Source: Ectothiorhodospira lacustris (GTDB taxonomy: Bacteria > Pseudomonadota > Gammaproteobacteria > Ectothiorhodospirales > Ectothiorhodospiraceae). Taken from it: a stretch of DNA of 64,000 nt. Within the stretch, counting starts at the first letter, position 1; every line of letters begins with the position of its first letter. The notes beneath the pieces are model-generated. The model saw nothing but the letters and a program-made list of their open reading frames with translations, had not been told where the DNA came from and searched no databases. Shown piece by piece: positions 35,451 to 45,383 of this stretch. The stretch covers positions 248,001-312,000 of the forward strand of contig NZ_JAJNQN010000002.1 of the NCBI RefSeq assembly GCF_022227845.1, written 5' to 3'. The position numbers and the translations under genes are program-made.

Positions 35451-35894
35451 TTACCGCCGAAACACGCTGTCCACACTGAAACGCCCGGCACCGGCAAACA
35501 GGAACGCCACCATCACCGCGCCGTAGAGCAGAGACAGCTCCTTGCCGGAACCACCCGCGGCAAAGACCGGGTCACCCCCATGGGCGATGAAGGCCGCCAC
35601 CATCATGGCGCCCAGGATGGCGGCCGCCGAAGCCCGGGTCAGCAGTCCCGCCGCCAGCAACAGCCCCCCCACCGCCTCCGCCAATCCCGCCAGCCAGGCA
35701 AAGAACAGGGGGGATGAAAACCCCAGGCTCTCCACGAACCCCACAAAGCCCGCGGACGGGGGTAATTTGTCCAGGCCATGCCCGAAGGCCATCATCAGGC
35801 CGGCCGCTACCCGCAACACCGTCATGCCCGCATCGGCGAGGGCGGAAGCGGGGGTGGTACCGCCGAAAAGCAGGGTCTGGCTGTTGAACTGCAT
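35451..35894 (-). CDS. DoxX family membrane protein
   Basis: A 147-residue protein with four membrane spans. DoxX features are TVLRVAAGLMMAFGHGLDKLP in the first span, FFAWLAGLAEAVGGLLLAAGLLTR in the second, and AAILGAMMVAAFIAHGGDP. The family includes thiosulfate:quinone oxidoreductase subunits and redox-stress proteins, but most members are uncharacterised. The start MQFNSQTLLFG follows AGGAG; the ORF is open for 27 more codons upstream without family resemblance. Confidence 0.87.
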   Translation of the reverse strand: MQFNSQTLLFGGTTPASALADAGMTVLRVAAGLMMAFGHGLDKLPPSAGFVGFVESLGFSSPLFFAWLAGLAEAVGGLLLAAGLLTRASAAAILGAMMVAAFIAHGGDPVFAAGGSGKELSLLYGAVMVAFLFAGAGRFSVDSVFRR

Positions 35895-36130
35895 GAATCT
35901 GAGTCTCCTTATTGGATCTTGTGAAGGCATTGACCACGAAACGGCGGGGCGGCGGAACCGACGGACGCATATCACCGACGAATGCCGCCCCCTCCGGGTC
36001 CGTGGGCACTACACTGAAGGACAGGAAGGATCCGCTGAACATCGTGATCCGTTCCTGAAGGGGTTTGGTGTCATTTTGCACCGATTCGTTCCATGCACAC
36101 ACAAGTCAAGAAGAGATTTGGGGGAAACAC

Positions 36131-36793
36131 ATGCACAACCAAGGAATGTCCCGCCCCGCCCTGGCCGGCACCCTGGCCATGGCACTGCTCGCCGCCGGCA
36201 CGACGGCCGCGGCCGACTCCCGCTTCGGGATGGCGGCCAAGGTGGGGACCACCGGCCTGGGCCTGGAAGGCACGGTCGTGCTGAGCGAGCGGGTAAACCT
36301 GCGGGCCGGCCTGTACGGCTTTGACTACAGCAAGGACTTCGAAGAGGAAGGCATCGACTACGACGGTGACCTGAAGCTGCGCAGCGCGGCCCTGCTGGCG
36401 GACTGGCATCCCTTCGGCGGCAATTTCCGGGTGAGCGCCGGGGCCTATCACAATGGCAACGAACTCAAGGGGAAGGCGGACGGCAGTCTGGACATCGGTG
36501 ATAACACGTATGACGCCAGCCTCGACGCCACCATCGACTGGCGCTCCTTTGCCCCCTATGTGGGGATCGGCTACGGCAACGCCATCCGCGGCAGCCGCTG
36601 GTCCTTCGCCATGGATGCCGGGGTGATGTTCACGGGGTCGCCGGATGTGCGGTTGAGGGGGCAGGTCAGTGATCCAGCCTTGGAGGACGCCTTCAACGAC
36701 GACCTCAAGCGTGAAGAAGACAGCCTCAAGGACGAACTCGATGACCTGAAATACTGGCCCGTCCTGAGCCTGGGCCTATCTTACCGCTTCTGA
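36131..36793 (+). CDS. Outer-membrane beta-barrel protein
   Basis: A 220-residue protein with a signal peptide (LAGTLAMALLAAGTTAAA, cut near residue 28) and alternating amphipathic strands typical of a small barrel: FGMAAKVGTTGLGLEGTV, NLRAGLYGFDYSKDF, FRVSAGAYHNGN, FAPYVGIGYGNAI, WSFAMDAGVMF, and the final LSLGLSYRF with a C-terminal phenylalanine recognised by the Bam complex. An acidic insertion (about 180-205) lies before the last strand. The function is unknown. The ATG follows a GGGGGA run. Confidence 0.85.
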   Translation: MHNQGMSRPALAGTLAMALLAAGTTAAADSRFGMAAKVGTTGLGLEGTVVLSERVNLRAGLYGFDYSKDFEEEGIDYDGDLKLRSAALLADWHPFGGNFRVSAGAYHNGNELKGKADGSLDIGDNTYDASLDATIDWRSFAPYVGIGYGNAIRGSRWSFAMDAGVMFTGSPDVRLRGQVSDPALEDAFNDDLKREEDSLKDELDDLKYWPVLSLGLSYRF

Positions 36794-36821
36794 TCCACCG
36801 GTCGCGTGGGGGGTGATCGCC

Positions 36822-38882
36822 TCAACCCACGCGACCATATTCCTCCGCCCCGCTCAGCCAGCGCCGGATCAGCGGCTCCACATGGTCGGGGTGGTCCCGC
36901 ATCAGCCGGGCCGCCGCCGCCTTCACCGTGTCCAGCAGATCCTGATCCCGGACGATCTCGGCAATGCGAAACTGCATCATCCCCGTCTGCCGGGTGCCCA
37001 GCACCTCCCCCGGCCCCCGCAACTCCAGATCGATACGGGCAATCTCGAACCCGTCGGTGGTGGCCCTCAGAGCCTCCAGGCGGCGCTGGGCGGTGTCCGA
37101 CAGAGGGGGGCGGTAGAGCAGCACGCAGGCGCTTTCCGCCGTACCCCGCCCCACCCGACCCCGCAACTGATGCAACTGGGCCAGGCCCAGACGCTCGGCA
37201 TTCTCGATGATCATGAGGGAGGCATTGGGCACGTCCACCCCCACCTCGATCACCGTGGTGGCCACCAGCAATTGCAGCTCACCGGCCTTGAAAGCGGCCA
37301 TCACCGCCTCCTTCCCCCGGGGCTTCATGCGCCCATGCACCAGCCCCACCCGGAGCCCCGCCAGGGCCTCCTGCAGCTGGGCATAGGTGTCTTCGGCCGC
37401 CTGGGCCTGCAGGGCCTCGGATTCCTCGATCAGGGTGCAGACCCAGTAAGCCTGCCGCCCCTGGCCGATGGCATGGTGGATGCGTTCCACCACCTCCGCC
37501 CGGCGGGCATCGCTCACCGCCACGGTCTTCACCGGGGTACGCCCCGGCGGCAGCTCGTCAATGACCGAATAGTCCAGGTCGGCGTAGGCGGTCATGGCCA
37601 GGGTGCGGGGGATGGGGGTGGCGGTCATGATCAGCTGATGGGGCAGACGGCCGTCCCGGGCACCCTTCTCCCGCAGGGCCATGCGCTGATGCACACCGAA
37701 TCGGTGCTGTTCGTCCACGATCACCAGGGCCAGGTCCTCGAAGCTCACCTCGTCCTGGAACAGGGCGTGGGTGCCCACCGCCACCCGGGCGGTACCCTCG
37801 GCCAGGGCCGCCAGGGCCTCCCGGCGGGGCCGTACCCCCTGCCTACCGGAGAACCAGGCCACTGGGATGTCCAGCGGTGCCAGCAGGGTACGAAAGTTGT
37901 GGTGGTGCTGTTCCGCCAGGATCTCCGTGGGCGCCATCACCGCGGCCTGATGACCGGCCTCCACCGCGTGCAGGCAGGCGGCCACCGCCACCAGGGTCTT
38001 GCCCGAACCCACGTCCCCCTGTACCAGCCGCAGCATGGGACTGGGCCGCGCCATGTCCCGCTCCAGCTCCCGGATCACCCGGTTCTGGGCACCGGTCAGG
38101 ACAAACGGCAGGGACCGTCGCAACCGGCCGAGCAGATTGCCGTCCACCCGTATCACCGGCGCGGACCGGGCGGTGGTGCGGGTGCGCAGGCGGTACAGGC
38201 TCAAGTGATGGGCCACCAGTTCCTCGAAGGCCAGACGCCGCTGGGCGGGGTGACGGCCCGCCAGCAGTGCCGCCACGGAGACGTCCGGCGGTGGCCGATG
38301 CACGGTGCGCAGGGCCGATTCCAGATCCGGCAAGCCGGCGGCATCCAGCACCCCCGGCGGTAGCCAGTCCGGCAGGTGTTCCAGGCGGGCCAGGGCCTCG
38401 TCGGTGAGACGGCGCAGGCTGATCTGATGCAGCCCTTCCGTGGTGGGATAGACGGGAGTGAGGCAATTCTCCACCGGAGCCGAGTCATCCTGGATTACCC
38501 GGTACTCCGGGTGCACCATCTCCAGCCCCTGCCGACCGCCACGCACTTCGCCAAAGCAGCGCAGCCGCACCCCGCGCACCAGGTTGTGCTGCTGGGCGGC
38601 CGAGAAATGGAAAAATCGCAGATTGAGGGCACCGGTGCCGTCGGCCAGACGCAGGATCAGCATGCGTCGGCTGCGGGACTGGACCTCGGTGAGGGCGATC
38701 TCCCCTTCCACCACTGCCTCGTCTCCGGGGCGCAGACCGGCAACGGGCAGGACCCGGGTACGGTCCTGGTAACGCAGGGGTAGATGGAACAGCAGGTCGG
38801 TCAGGGTGTGGATGCCCAGCTTTTCCAGCCGGGCCGCCTGTTTCGGGCCGACGCCCTTGAGACTGGTGACGGGTTCGGTCAT
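36822..38882 (-). CDS. recG: ATP-dependent DNA helicase RecG
   Basis: A 686-residue branch-migration helicase for stalled forks and Holliday junctions. The N-terminal wedge domain begins SLKGVGPKQAARLEKLGI; helicase motifs are LRLVQGDVGSGKTLVA (motif I), LALVIVDEQHRFGVHQR (motif II, DEQH), LIMTATPIPRTLA (III) and the C-terminal GLVHGRMKP, TTVIEVGVDVPNA and QLRGRVGRG. It lies downstream of ridA on the same strand, a common pairing in this class. Confidence 0.97.
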   Translation of the reverse strand: MTEPVTSLKGVGPKQAARLEKLGIHTLTDLLFHLPLRYQDRTRVLPVAGLRPGDEAVVEGEIALTEVQSRSRRMLILRLADGTGALNLRFFHFSAAQQHNLVRGVRLRCFGEVRGGRQGLEMVHPEYRVIQDDSAPVENCLTPVYPTTEGLHQISLRRLTDEALARLEHLPDWLPPGVLDAAGLPDLESALRTVHRPPPDVSVAALLAGRHPAQRRLAFEELVAHHLSLYRLRTRTTARSAPVIRVDGNLLGRLRRSLPFVLTGAQNRVIRELERDMARPSPMLRLVQGDVGSGKTLVAVAACLHAVEAGHQAAVMAPTEILAEQHHHNFRTLLAPLDIPVAWFSGRQGVRPRREALAALAEGTARVAVGTHALFQDEVSFEDLALVIVDEQHRFGVHQRMALREKGARDGRLPHQLIMTATPIPRTLAMTAYADLDYSVIDELPPGRTPVKTVAVSDARRAEVVERIHHAIGQGRQAYWVCTLIEESEALQAQAAEDTYAQLQEALAGLRVGLVHGRMKPRGKEAVMAAFKAGELQLLVATTVIEVGVDVPNASLMIIENAERLGLAQLHQLRGRVGRGTAESACVLLYRPPLSDTAQRRLEALRATTDGFEIARIDLELRGPGEVLGTRQTGMMQFRIAEIVRDQDLLDTVKAAAARLMRDHPDHVEPLIRRWLSGAEEYGRVG

Positions 38883-38934
38883 GACGCTATCCGCTTGATT
38901 CCTTTCCCGATGATGCCATGTCCCTGGCCATGAT

Positions 38935-38961
38935 GGCCCCTCCCCCCCTGGAGGAGGGGCC
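38935..38961 (-). terminator. GC-rich hairpin between ridA and recG
   Basis: GGCCCCTCC (38935-38943) pairs with GGAGGGGCC (38953-38961) in the gap between ridA and recG, just after the ridA stop. It probably reduces read-through into recG. Confidence 0.55.
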
Positions 38962-38972
38962 GCCGGATTCCG

Positions 38973-39356
38973 TCAGGACAGATCCATGATCCCGTCCATC
39001 TCCACCTGGGCGTCCTTGGGCAGGCTGGCAACGCCGATGGCGGCACGGGCCGGATAGGGCTCGTGGAAGTATTCGGCCATGACCTGGTTCACGGTGGGGA
39101 AATGGGTCAGGTCGGTCAGGAAGACATTGAGCTTGACCATATCGTCCAGGGTGCCACCGGCGGCTTCGGCCACGGCCTGCAGGTTGTCGAATACCCGGCG
39201 GATCTGGGCCTCGATGGGGCCTGCCACCATGTCCATGGTCTCGGGCACCAGGGGGATCTGGCCGGACAGGTAGACGGTGGACCCCACCCGCACGGCCTGG
39301 GAGTAGGTGCCGATGGCCTGCGGGGCCTTGTCGGTGGCGATGATTTCACGGGACAT
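38973..39356 (-). CDS. ridA: RidA family reactive intermediate/imine deaminase
   Basis: A 127-residue trimeric enzyme that hydrolyses toxic enamine and imine intermediates made by PLP enzymes. It starts [22 protein letters not shown] and has the signature [21 protein letters not shown] with the catalytic arginine, preceded by [14 protein letters not shown]. The ATG follows AAGGAA; an upstream ATG adding 12 residues is less likely. Its neighbour upstream is lysA, itself a PLP enzyme. Confidence 0.96.
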   Translation of the reverse strand: MSREIIATDKAPQAIGTYSQAVRVGSTVYLSGQIPLVPETMDMVAGPIEAQIRRVFDNLQAVAEAAGGTLDDMVKLNVFLTDLTHFPTVNQVMAEYFHEPYPARAAIGVASLPKDAQVEMDGIMDLS

Positions 39357-39388
39357 GAAAGATTCCTTCTGGTCGTCGATGTGGAGGA

Positions 39389-40636
39389 TCAACCGGGCAG
39401 CAGCGTTTCCCCGGCCAGGAGTTCGTCCAGGGTCTGGCGGCGATGGATCAGCCAGTCCCGGTCCCCGTCCACCATTACCTCCGCAGGCCGGGGACGGGTG
39501 TTGTAGTTGGAACTCATGGTGAAGCCGTAGGCCCCGGCGGATCGCACCGCCAGCAGGTCTGCGGCTACCAGGTCGAGGGTTCGCTCCTTGCCCAGGAAAT
39601 CCCCGGTTTCGCAGACCGGACCCACCACGTCATAAGGGATGCCCTCGCCGCCCCGGGGACGCACCGGCACGATGTCCATCCACGCGCTGTAGAGGGAGGG
39701 CCGGATGAGATCGTTCATGGCCGCGTCCACGATGGCAAAGTGCTTGTGGCGGGTGGGCTTGAGGTATTCCACCCGGGTGAGCAGCACCCCGGCATTGCCG
39801 GCGATGGCCCGGCCGGGTTCTACCAGGATCTCGTAATGGGTATCCCGCAGCACCTCCAGCATGGCCCGGGCATACGCTTCGGGCAGGGGCGGATGCTCGT
39901 CCCGGTAACGGATTCCCAGCCCGCCCCCCAGATCCAGATGATGGAGCCGGATGCCCTCGCCCTCCAGGGTCCGGGCCAGGTGCAGGACCCGGCGCAAGGC
40001 GTCCACGAAGGGTTCCAGGCGGGTAAGCTGGGAACCGATGTGACAGTCGATGCCGATGATGTTCAGGTGCGGCAGTGCCGCGGCCCGCCGATAGAGATCC
40101 AGGGCATCGGCCACGTCCACGCCGAACTTGTTTTCCTTCAGCCCGGTGGAGATGTAGGGATGGGTCTGGGCATCCACGTCCGGATTGACCCGCAGGGACA
40201 CCGGCGCCGTCACCCCCAGGGCACCGGCCTCGGCATTGAGGCGCTCCAGTTCCGCCGCCGATTCCACGTTGAAGCAGCGGATGCCCAGTTCCAGGGCACG
40301 GCGCATCTCGTCGGTCCGCTTGCCCACGCCGGAGAAGACCACCTTGCCCGGATCACCGCCGGCCCGCACCACCCGCTCCAGTTCGCCGACGGAGACGATG
40401 TCGAACCCGGACCCGAGCCGGGCCAGCAGGTTGAGTACCGCCAGACTGGAATTGGCCTTCACCGCATAGCACACCAGATGGGGATGATCCCCCAGGGCGC
40501 GATCAAACGCGTGCCAGTGACGCTCCAGGGTGGCCCGGGAATAGACGTAAAGCGGCGTTCCGTGACGCTGCGCCAGCTCTTCCAGGCTCAGGTCCTCGGC
40601 ATGCAGGACCCCGTTGTGATAGTTGAAATGATCCAT
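39389..40636 (-). CDS. lysA: Diaminopimelate decarboxylase
   Basis: A 415-residue fold-III PLP enzyme making L-lysine from meso-diaminopimelate. The PLP lysine is in [13 protein letters not shown] near residue 60; other markers are [43 protein letters not shown], and [14 protein letters not shown] with the active-site cysteine. It follows lptM by 57 bases, the usual lptM-lysA arrangement, and precedes ridA. Confidence 0.97.
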   Translation of the reverse strand: MDHFNYHNGVLHAEDLSLEELAQRHGTPLYVYSRATLERHWHAFDRALGDHPHLVCYAVKANSSLAVLNLLARLGSGFDIVSVGELERVVRAGGDPGKVVFSGVGKRTDEMRRALELGIRCFNVESAAELERLNAEAGALGVTAPVSLRVNPDVDAQTHPYISTGLKENKFGVDVADALDLYRRAAALPHLNIIGIDCHIGSQLTRLEPFVDALRRVLHLARTLEGEGIRLHHLDLGGGLGIRYRDEHPPLPEAYARAMLEVLRDTHYEILVEPGRAIAGNAGVLLTRVEYLKPTRHKHFAIVDAAMNDLIRPSLYSAWMDIVPVRPRGGEGIPYDVVGPVCETGDFLGKERTLDLVAADLLAVRSAGAYGFTMSSNYNTRPRPAEVMVDGDRDWLIHRRQTLDELLAGETLLPG

Positions 40637-40693
40637 GGAGGTGTATGTCCGTCGCGACGCGACATGGAATGGAACAAGGTCGGAAACGCGGTC

Positions 40694-40825
40694 TCAGTCC
40701 GCCGCGCGACGCTCTTCCTGGGGCAGGTAGAGGTCGCCTTTCTGGCCGCAACTGGCCAGCATGCTGGCGGTGCCCAGTACCACGACCACGCCGATCAGCA
40801 TCAGGTTGGACCAGCAAAAGCGCAT
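40694..40825 (-). CDS. lptM: LptM-type small lipoprotein
   Basis: A 43-residue lipoprotein (formerly YifL). It has a short signal with lipobox LASC and then the conserved motif GQKGDLYLP. LptM binds the LptD/LptE translocon and helps LptD mature. The ATG follows GAGGAA. A likely -10 TATCAT lies upstream on the minus strand near 40862-40867. In many gammaproteobacteria the order is lptM-lysA-dapF; here lysA is kept but dapF is elsewhere. Confidence 0.9.
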   Translation of the reverse strand: MRFCWSNLMLIGVVVVLGTASMLASCGQKGDLYLPQEERRAAD

Positions 40826-40879
40826 GGGGGGGTTCCTCAATCTTTGCACAGGCAACCCGCATGATAGCATCGGGCGGGA

Positions 40880-41380
40880 TCACCCGACTTCATAGCGGAT
40901 CTTCACGATCTCGTAATGCTGCTCCCCCGCCGGGGTCTGCACCTTGACCTCGTCATCCAGGGCCTTGCCGAGCAGGGCGCGGGCCACGGGAGAATCCAGA
41001 CTGATCCAGCCCCGGTCCGGATCGAACTCGTCGGCACCCACGATACGGTATTCCACCTCCCGGTCCGCTTCGTCCAGCAACGTCACCCAGGCACCGAAAT
41101 AGACCTTGCCCCGGTCGGCCGGCGGCTCGCGCACCACCTTGAGGCCGGGCAGGCGCTTCTGCAGGTAACGAATCCGCCGATCGATCTCCCGCAGTTCCTT
41201 CTTGCGGTAGATGTATTCCGCATTTTCCGAGCGGTCGCCTTCCGCAGCGGCGGCGGCCAGATGACGGGTGACATCGGCGCGGCGGCCCCACAGGCCCGAC
41301 AGCTCTGCATCCAGAACAGCATAGCCCTGGGGCGTGATATGGGGCGAGGATCGGGGTGCGGGTGGGCGCCAGCGGCTCAT
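40880..41380 (-). CDS. greB: Transcription elongation factor GreB
   Basis: A 166-residue factor that rescues backtracked RNA polymerase. The N-terminal coiled coil (about 15-80) has the tip acidic pair in [24 protein letters not shown], with the GreB-type YIYRKKEL stretch. The C-terminal FKBP-like domain has [10 protein letters not shown] and [20 protein letters not shown]. The start [12 protein letters not shown] is normal for GreB; the open frame continues far upstream but the added residues are antisense to the phosphodiesterase gene. Confidence 0.95.
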   Translation of the reverse strand: MSRWRPPAPRSSPHITPQGYAVLDAELSGLWGRRADVTRHLAAAAAEGDRSENAEYIYRKKELREIDRRIRYLQKRLPGLKVVREPPADRGKVYFGAWVTLLDEADREVEYRIVGADEFDPDRGWISLDSPVARALLGKALDDEVKVQTPAGEQHYEIVKIRYEVG

Positions 41381-41500
41381 GGGCTCAAGGATCCGTCGTA
41401 AGACATCCCCACAGCATACAACGCCTTGACGGGGAGCGGGATTTGCATGGTGGTCCGCCCTCTGTCTACCATCAACTGAATACCCCTCCGGGACAACCCC

Positions 41501-42655
41501 ATGCAGACACCCGATTACCAGGGTCATTGCCTGGCCAATCTGATGACCTCCCTGATCAGCGGCCTGGGCGGCACGCCCTCCTGTCACGGTCCCCTGCGTG
41601 CCCTGCCCCCCGAGGAAGTAGGCCGGCATCGCCATGTGGTCCTGGTGGTGGTGGATGGACTGGGTGACGGGTTCCTGAAGACCCGCCCCGCCCCGTTCCT
41701 CAACGGGCATCGCCGCGCCGGCATCCATGCCGTCTTTCCCACCACCACGGCCACCGGGATCACCACCTTCATCACCGGCGATGCCCCGGCCCAGCATGGC
41801 CTCACCGGCTGGCATGTGCATTTTCGTGAGCTGGGCACGGTACTGGCGGTACTGCCCGGCAAACCCCGCTACGGCGGAAGCGGGTATGATCGGGTGGAAG
41901 GCCTGGATGTCCTGAAGTGGCTGGGCCATGACGTCACCTTCAACCGCATCCCGGTTTCCAGCACCATGGTGGCCCCCAACAAGATCGCCAACACCCCCTT
42001 CAACAAGGCCCACAGGGGCAGGGCCCGGCTGCTGCCCTTCAGCAGCCTGCAGGACATGGTGAACCGGGTGGAACAGACGGTGAAGGGCCGGCACGGCAAC
42101 CGGTATGTCTATGCCTACTGGTCGGAACTGGACAGTCTCGGCCATTACCACGGCCCCGACGCCCCCCAGACCCGCAAGCACCTGGAGGAAGTCGACCGGG
42201 CCCTGGCAAACCTGGCCGCCCGCCTGGCGGGGACCGACACCCTGCTGATCATCACCGCCGACCACGGCATGACGGCGGTGGAACACCGACTGATACTGGC
42301 GGACCATCCCGAGATCGCCGACTGTCTGACCCTGCCCCTGTGCGGTGAGCCGCGGGTGGCCTGGGCCTATGTGCGCCATGGCCGGCATGAGCGGTTCGAA
42401 CGGCTGGTCAGGGAACGGCTGGGTCATGCCTGCACCCTGCGCCCCAGCGCGGAACTGCTGGAAGAAGGCTGGTTCGGCCCGGGCACGCCCCACCCCGAGC
42501 TGTCCGCGCGGATCGGGGACTATGCCCTGCTGATGCAGCCGGGGTGGATCGTCTCGGACCGGTTGCTGACGGAAAAACCCTTCGACATGAAGGGGGTGCA
42601 CGGAGGTCTGACGCCCGAGGAACTGGAAGTCCCACTGGTGGTGACGGTCTGCTGA
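41501..42655 (+). CDS. Alkaline phosphatase/phosphodiesterase superfamily protein
   Basis: A 384-residue protein of the type I phosphodiesterase/nucleotide pyrophosphatase fold. It has [13 protein letters not shown] with the first metal-binding aspartate, then [25 protein letters not shown] where the threonine nucleophile is expected, [20 protein letters not shown] and the final metal histidine in GVHGGLT. No signal peptide is seen, so it should be cytosolic. It probably hydrolyses a phosphodiester or nucleotide; the substrate is unknown. Confidence 0.88.
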   Translation: MQTPDYQGHCLANLMTSLISGLGGTPSCHGPLRALPPEEVGRHRHVVLVVVDGLGDGFLKTRPAPFLNGHRRAGIHAVFPTTTATGITTFITGDAPAQHGLTGWHVHFRELGTVLAVLPGKPRYGGSGYDRVEGLDVLKWLGHDVTFNRIPVSSTMVAPNKIANTPFNKAHRGRARLLPFSSLQDMVNRVEQTVKGRHGNRYVYAYWSELDSLGHYHGPDAPQTRKHLEEVDRALANLAARLAGTDTLLIITADHGMTAVEHRLILADHPEIADCLTLPLCGEPRVAWAYVRHGRHERFERLVRERLGHACTLRPSAELLEEGWFGPGTPHPELSARIGDYALLMQPGWIVSDRLLTEKPFDMKGVHGGLTPEELEVPLVVTVC

Positions 42656-42707
42656 GCGGGGTGACCGTGCTATCATCGCCGGTCACCCACTGGAACAGGA
42701 CACCGCC

Positions 42708-43007
42708 ATGTCAGAAGCCCCCAACCTGTTCGACAGCGCCGCCAGCCAGACCGTGGAACTGGCCAATCGCCTGAGCGACGGCGACCCCCAGGCCGACCTG
42801 TGGGAGATTGCCGACGGTTTGCTGGCGGGCGCGGTTCACTACTGGCTGTATACACGCCAGCCCTGCGGCGACCCCCGCTGTGAGCAGTGCGCCACCATCA
42901 GCACGGCCGAGGAACGCCTTGCGGTCATGCTCAAGGATCTGGAAGAGTACGCCCGGGACAGCGATTATTTCCATTCACCCACGGACGTGAATGTGGGCAG
43001 GGCCTGA
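42708..43007 (+). CDS. Hypothetical protein with C-terminal cysteine cluster
   Basis: A 99-residue acidic, mostly helical protein of unknown family. The first half is amphipathic (AASQTVELANRLSDGDPQADLWEIADGLLAGAVHYWLYTRQ); the middle carries PCGDPRCEQCATI, three cysteines in a CX4CX2C pattern that might bind a metal. It starts 52 bases after the phosphodiesterase gene with no strong ribosome-binding site and ends at a bidirectional terminator. Codon use and base composition look like the neighbours, so it is probably a real gene. Confidence 0.65.
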   Translation: MSEAPNLFDSAASQTVELANRLSDGDPQADLWEIADGLLAGAVHYWLYTRQPCGDPRCEQCATISTAEERLAVMLKDLEEYARDSDYFHSPTDVNVGRA

Positions 43008-43015
43008 AGATGCCA

Positions 43016-43043
43016 CATGCCCCTCTCCCCGGAGAGGGGCATG
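43016..43043. terminator. Bidirectional terminator hairpin
   Basis: CATGCCCCTCTCC and its exact complement form a 13-bp stem with CC between the arms, in the 37-base gap between convergent genes. Confidence 0.8.
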
Positions 43044-43044
43044 A

Positions 43045-44328
43045 TCATCCCGGTAGCCGGATCTCCACCCGGGCGCCCCCCAGGGCCTCCGACGTCCCGA
43101 TGGTCAGACGCCCCTCGTAGGCACTGACGATCTCGTTCACCACCGCCAGACCGATCCCCTGTCCCGGCACTCCTTCGTCCAGGCGCCCACCCCGAGCCAG
43201 GATGGCCGGAACCTGATCCGCAGGGATGCCGGGGCCGTCGTCCTCCACCCGCAGTACCAGCCATCGCCCTTCTGTCGCCGACGATACCCTGACCCGGCTG
43301 CGGCCGTATTTCCAGGCGTTATCCATGAGGTTGCCCAGCAGCTCCATCAGATCCCCCTCGTTACCCCGGAAACGGCTGTCGGCTGATACGTCATCGAAAA
43401 AGACCACCCCCTTGTCGGGATAGACCTTGTCCAGGGTCCGGCCCAGACGCTGCACCAGCGATGCCACTGCCATGGGAGCGGCCAGGGCCCGGTGGCCGGC
43501 GGTGGCCGCTCGCTGCAACTGATAGGCCACGATCCGGTCCATGCGTTCCAGTTGTTCAAGATCATGCCGCCGGTCTTCGTCATGACGGGATTCCAGGCTG
43601 CCCCGCAGGACCGCCAGCGGGGTCTTGAGGCTATGGGCCAGATCCGCCAGGCCATCACGGTAACGCGCCAGCTGGGCACGCTCCTGTCGCAGCAGATCAT
43701 TCAGGTTATCCGTCAGAGCCTTGAGTTCCACCGGATAGCGCCCGGTCAGAGCACTCTGCTCTCCCTGCTCCATGGCGCGCAGTTCCCGCGCCACCCGGCG
43801 CAGCGGAATCAGGCCCAGATACAGGGCCAGGGACTGGGCCGCCAGCAGCAGCACCGCCAGCACCGCCAGCCAGCCCCACAGGCTGCGCCGGTAAGTACGC
43901 AGCTGGGCTTCAAGGCCGGAACGGTCCTCGCTCAGGGTGAAGGTCAGGGGCACCACGCCGCCGGGCGTCTCCCAGTCCACGGTCATGCGGGCCACGAAGG
44001 CGCGGTCATCCGGTTGCAGTCCGTAGGTTCCCAGGGCCGAAGGGGACCGCCACAGGGTTCTGCCGAGGTCATCGCCGACACGGGCATGGAGTCCGGAATC
44101 CGGCAGCATGAGTCGGGATTCGGGCAGGCGCTCCGGCAGGCTGACCCGACCGGCCGGGTCCACTTCAGCCGCACCCATCAACAGGAACAGCTGGGCCTGC
44201 AGACGCTCTTCCACCGCATAGACGGCACTGTCCCGGAATGCACGATCCAGAGCCAGGGCGGTCACGACGGCGAAGACCGCCACCACCAGGGCGGCGATCA
44301 GACTCACCCGCAGGGTCAGGGAGTTCAT
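43045..44328 (-). CDS. PhoQ-like sensor histidine kinase
   Basis: A 427-residue inner-membrane kinase with two spans (about 7-28 and 152-172) flanking a periplasmic sensor of about 120 residues, a HAMP linker (IPLRRVARELRAMEQG), and the kinase core. The phosphorylated histidine is His232 in LADLAHSLKTPL, the N-box is NLMDNAWKYGRS, and the ATP lid has DDGPGIP and GQGIGLAVV. The H-box SLKTPL is typical of PhoQ-type kinases. Its start overlaps the response-regulator stop. The signal is unknown; the PepSY partner suggests a periplasmic cue. Confidence 0.92.
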   Translation of the reverse strand: MNSLTLRVSLIAALVVAVFAVVTALALDRAFRDSAVYAVEERLQAQLFLLMGAAEVDPAGRVSLPERLPESRLMLPDSGLHARVGDDLGRTLWRSPSALGTYGLQPDDRAFVARMTVDWETPGGVVPLTFTLSEDRSGLEAQLRTYRRSLWGWLAVLAVLLLAAQSLALYLGLIPLRRVARELRAMEQGEQSALTGRYPVELKALTDNLNDLLRQERAQLARYRDGLADLAHSLKTPLAVLRGSLESRHDEDRRHDLEQLERMDRIVAYQLQRAATAGHRALAAPMAVASLVQRLGRTLDKVYPDKGVVFFDDVSADSRFRGNEGDLMELLGNLMDNAWKYGRSRVRVSSATEGRWLVLRVEDDGPGIPADQVPAILARGGRLDEGVPGQGIGLAVVNEIVSAYEGRLTIGTSEALGGARVEIRLPG

Positions 44329-45011
44329 GTCTCCTGGTCGGGAGGCAGGGCCAGACGGTACCCCCGCCCGCGCAGGGTCTCGATAGGACTGAGTCGGCTC
44401 TCCGGGTCCAGCTTGCGACGCAGGCGCCCGATGAGCACCTCCAGCACGTTGCTGTCCCGGTCCTCGTCATGGGGGTAGAGGTAGTCGGTGAGACTCTGCT
44501 TGGAGATCACCTGACCGGGATGCCGGGCCAGATGTTCCAGTAGACGGTATTCAAACGTGGTCAGACTGACCGATTGCCCGGCCATGGTCACGGTCTGGGC
44601 CTGGGTATCGAGCACCAGCGGCCCGAAGGCAAGCCGGCCATCCGGTCTCCCCGCGGCCCGCCGCGCCAGTGCCCGGAGACGGGCGATCAGTTCTTCCATG
44701 TGAAAGGGCTTGACCAGATAATCATCCGCACCGGCCTCCAGGCCTTCCACCTTTTCCTGCCACTGCCCGCGGGCGGTCAGGATCAGGATGGGCAAACGCC
44801 GTCCCGCGGCCCGTGCCTGGCGGATCACCTCAAGGCCGGGCAAACCGGGTAGGCCCAGATCCACCACCGCCGCATCGGCCGGATACTCCAGCAACCGATA
44901 AAGACCGTCGCGCCCGTCGCCGCTGGTATCCACCATCCAGCCTTCCTGCTCCAGTCGTTCCCTGAGCCGGGTCTGCAGCGCGGTTTCATCCTCGATGACC
45001 ACCACCCGCAT
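44325..45011 (-). CDS. PhoP-like response regulator, OmpR family
   Basis: A 228-residue regulator with a receiver domain (MRVVVIEDETALQ, phosphorylated Asp51 in VVDLGLPGLPG, KPF loop lysine near 101) and a winged-helix DNA-binding domain (LTTFEYRLLEHLARHPGQVISKQSL, NVLEVLIGRLRRKL, IETLRGRGYRL). It overlaps the kinase start and follows the PepSY gene by four bases, forming one operon. Target genes cannot be told from this window. Confidence 0.93.
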   Translation of the reverse strand: MRVVVIEDETALQTRLRERLEQEGWMVDTSGDGRDGLYRLLEYPADAAVVDLGLPGLPGLEVIRQARAAGRRLPILILTARGQWQEKVEGLEAGADDYLVKPFHMEELIARLRALARRAAGRPDGRLAFGPLVLDTQAQTVTMAGQSVSLTTFEYRLLEHLARHPGQVISKQSLTDYLYPHDEDRDSNVLEVLIGRLRRKLDPESRLSPIETLRGRGYRLALPPDQET

Positions 45012-45015
45012 GGGC

Positions 45016-45354
45016 TTACCGCCACTCACCGGTGACGGCATCCACCAGGATGTTCCGCACCCGCTGATCGTCGGTGAGGATGCGGATACGATGCACCCGG
45101 CGACCGTTCTGGGTCTGGGTCTCCGCCGACAGGACCCGCCCCCCGGTGCCGGCCTGGACCAGGGCCACGGCTTCATCAAGAGACAGTTCGCTTGACTGTT
45201 CCTGCACCGGAAACAGAAAAGCGGCGCGGGACGACTCCACCAAAGTGGCGGCACCCGCCGGGAAGGCCATTGACAGTGACAACGCCAGGCACGGCCACAA
45301 TCCAGAACCTTTGGCCGGGATCAGGGCATGGCGATGGCGGGTCCAGTGCTGCAT
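45016..45354 (-). CDS. PepSY domain periplasmic protein
   Basis: A 112-residue secreted protein with a signal peptide (WPCLALSLSMAFPAGAA, cut near residue 36) and one PepSY domain (LSLDEAVALVQAGTGGRVLSAETQ, RRVHRIRILTDDQRVRNILVDAVTGEW). Single PepSY proteins often precede PhoP/PhoQ-like pairs and may modulate the sensor. It is the first gene of the pepSY-regulator-kinase operon. Confidence 0.88.
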   Translation of the reverse strand: MQHWTRHRHALIPAKGSGLWPCLALSLSMAFPAGAATLVESSRAAFLFPVQEQSSELSLDEAVALVQAGTGGRVLSAETQTQNGRRVHRIRILTDDQRVRNILVDAVTGEWR

Positions 45355-45383
45355 GAGTGCGAGTGTACCAGTAGCCGTTGGCA

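Noticed and set aside
36813-38363. A 516-codon open frame on the plus strand
   Set aside because: Antisense to recG; no domain pattern.
39443-40864. A 473-codon open frame on the plus strand
   Set aside because: Antisense to lysA and lptM, both of which have clear family motifs.
41381-42676. Long N-terminal extension of the greB frame
   Set aside because: The extension is antisense to the phosphodiesterase-like gene and GreB is complete from 41380.
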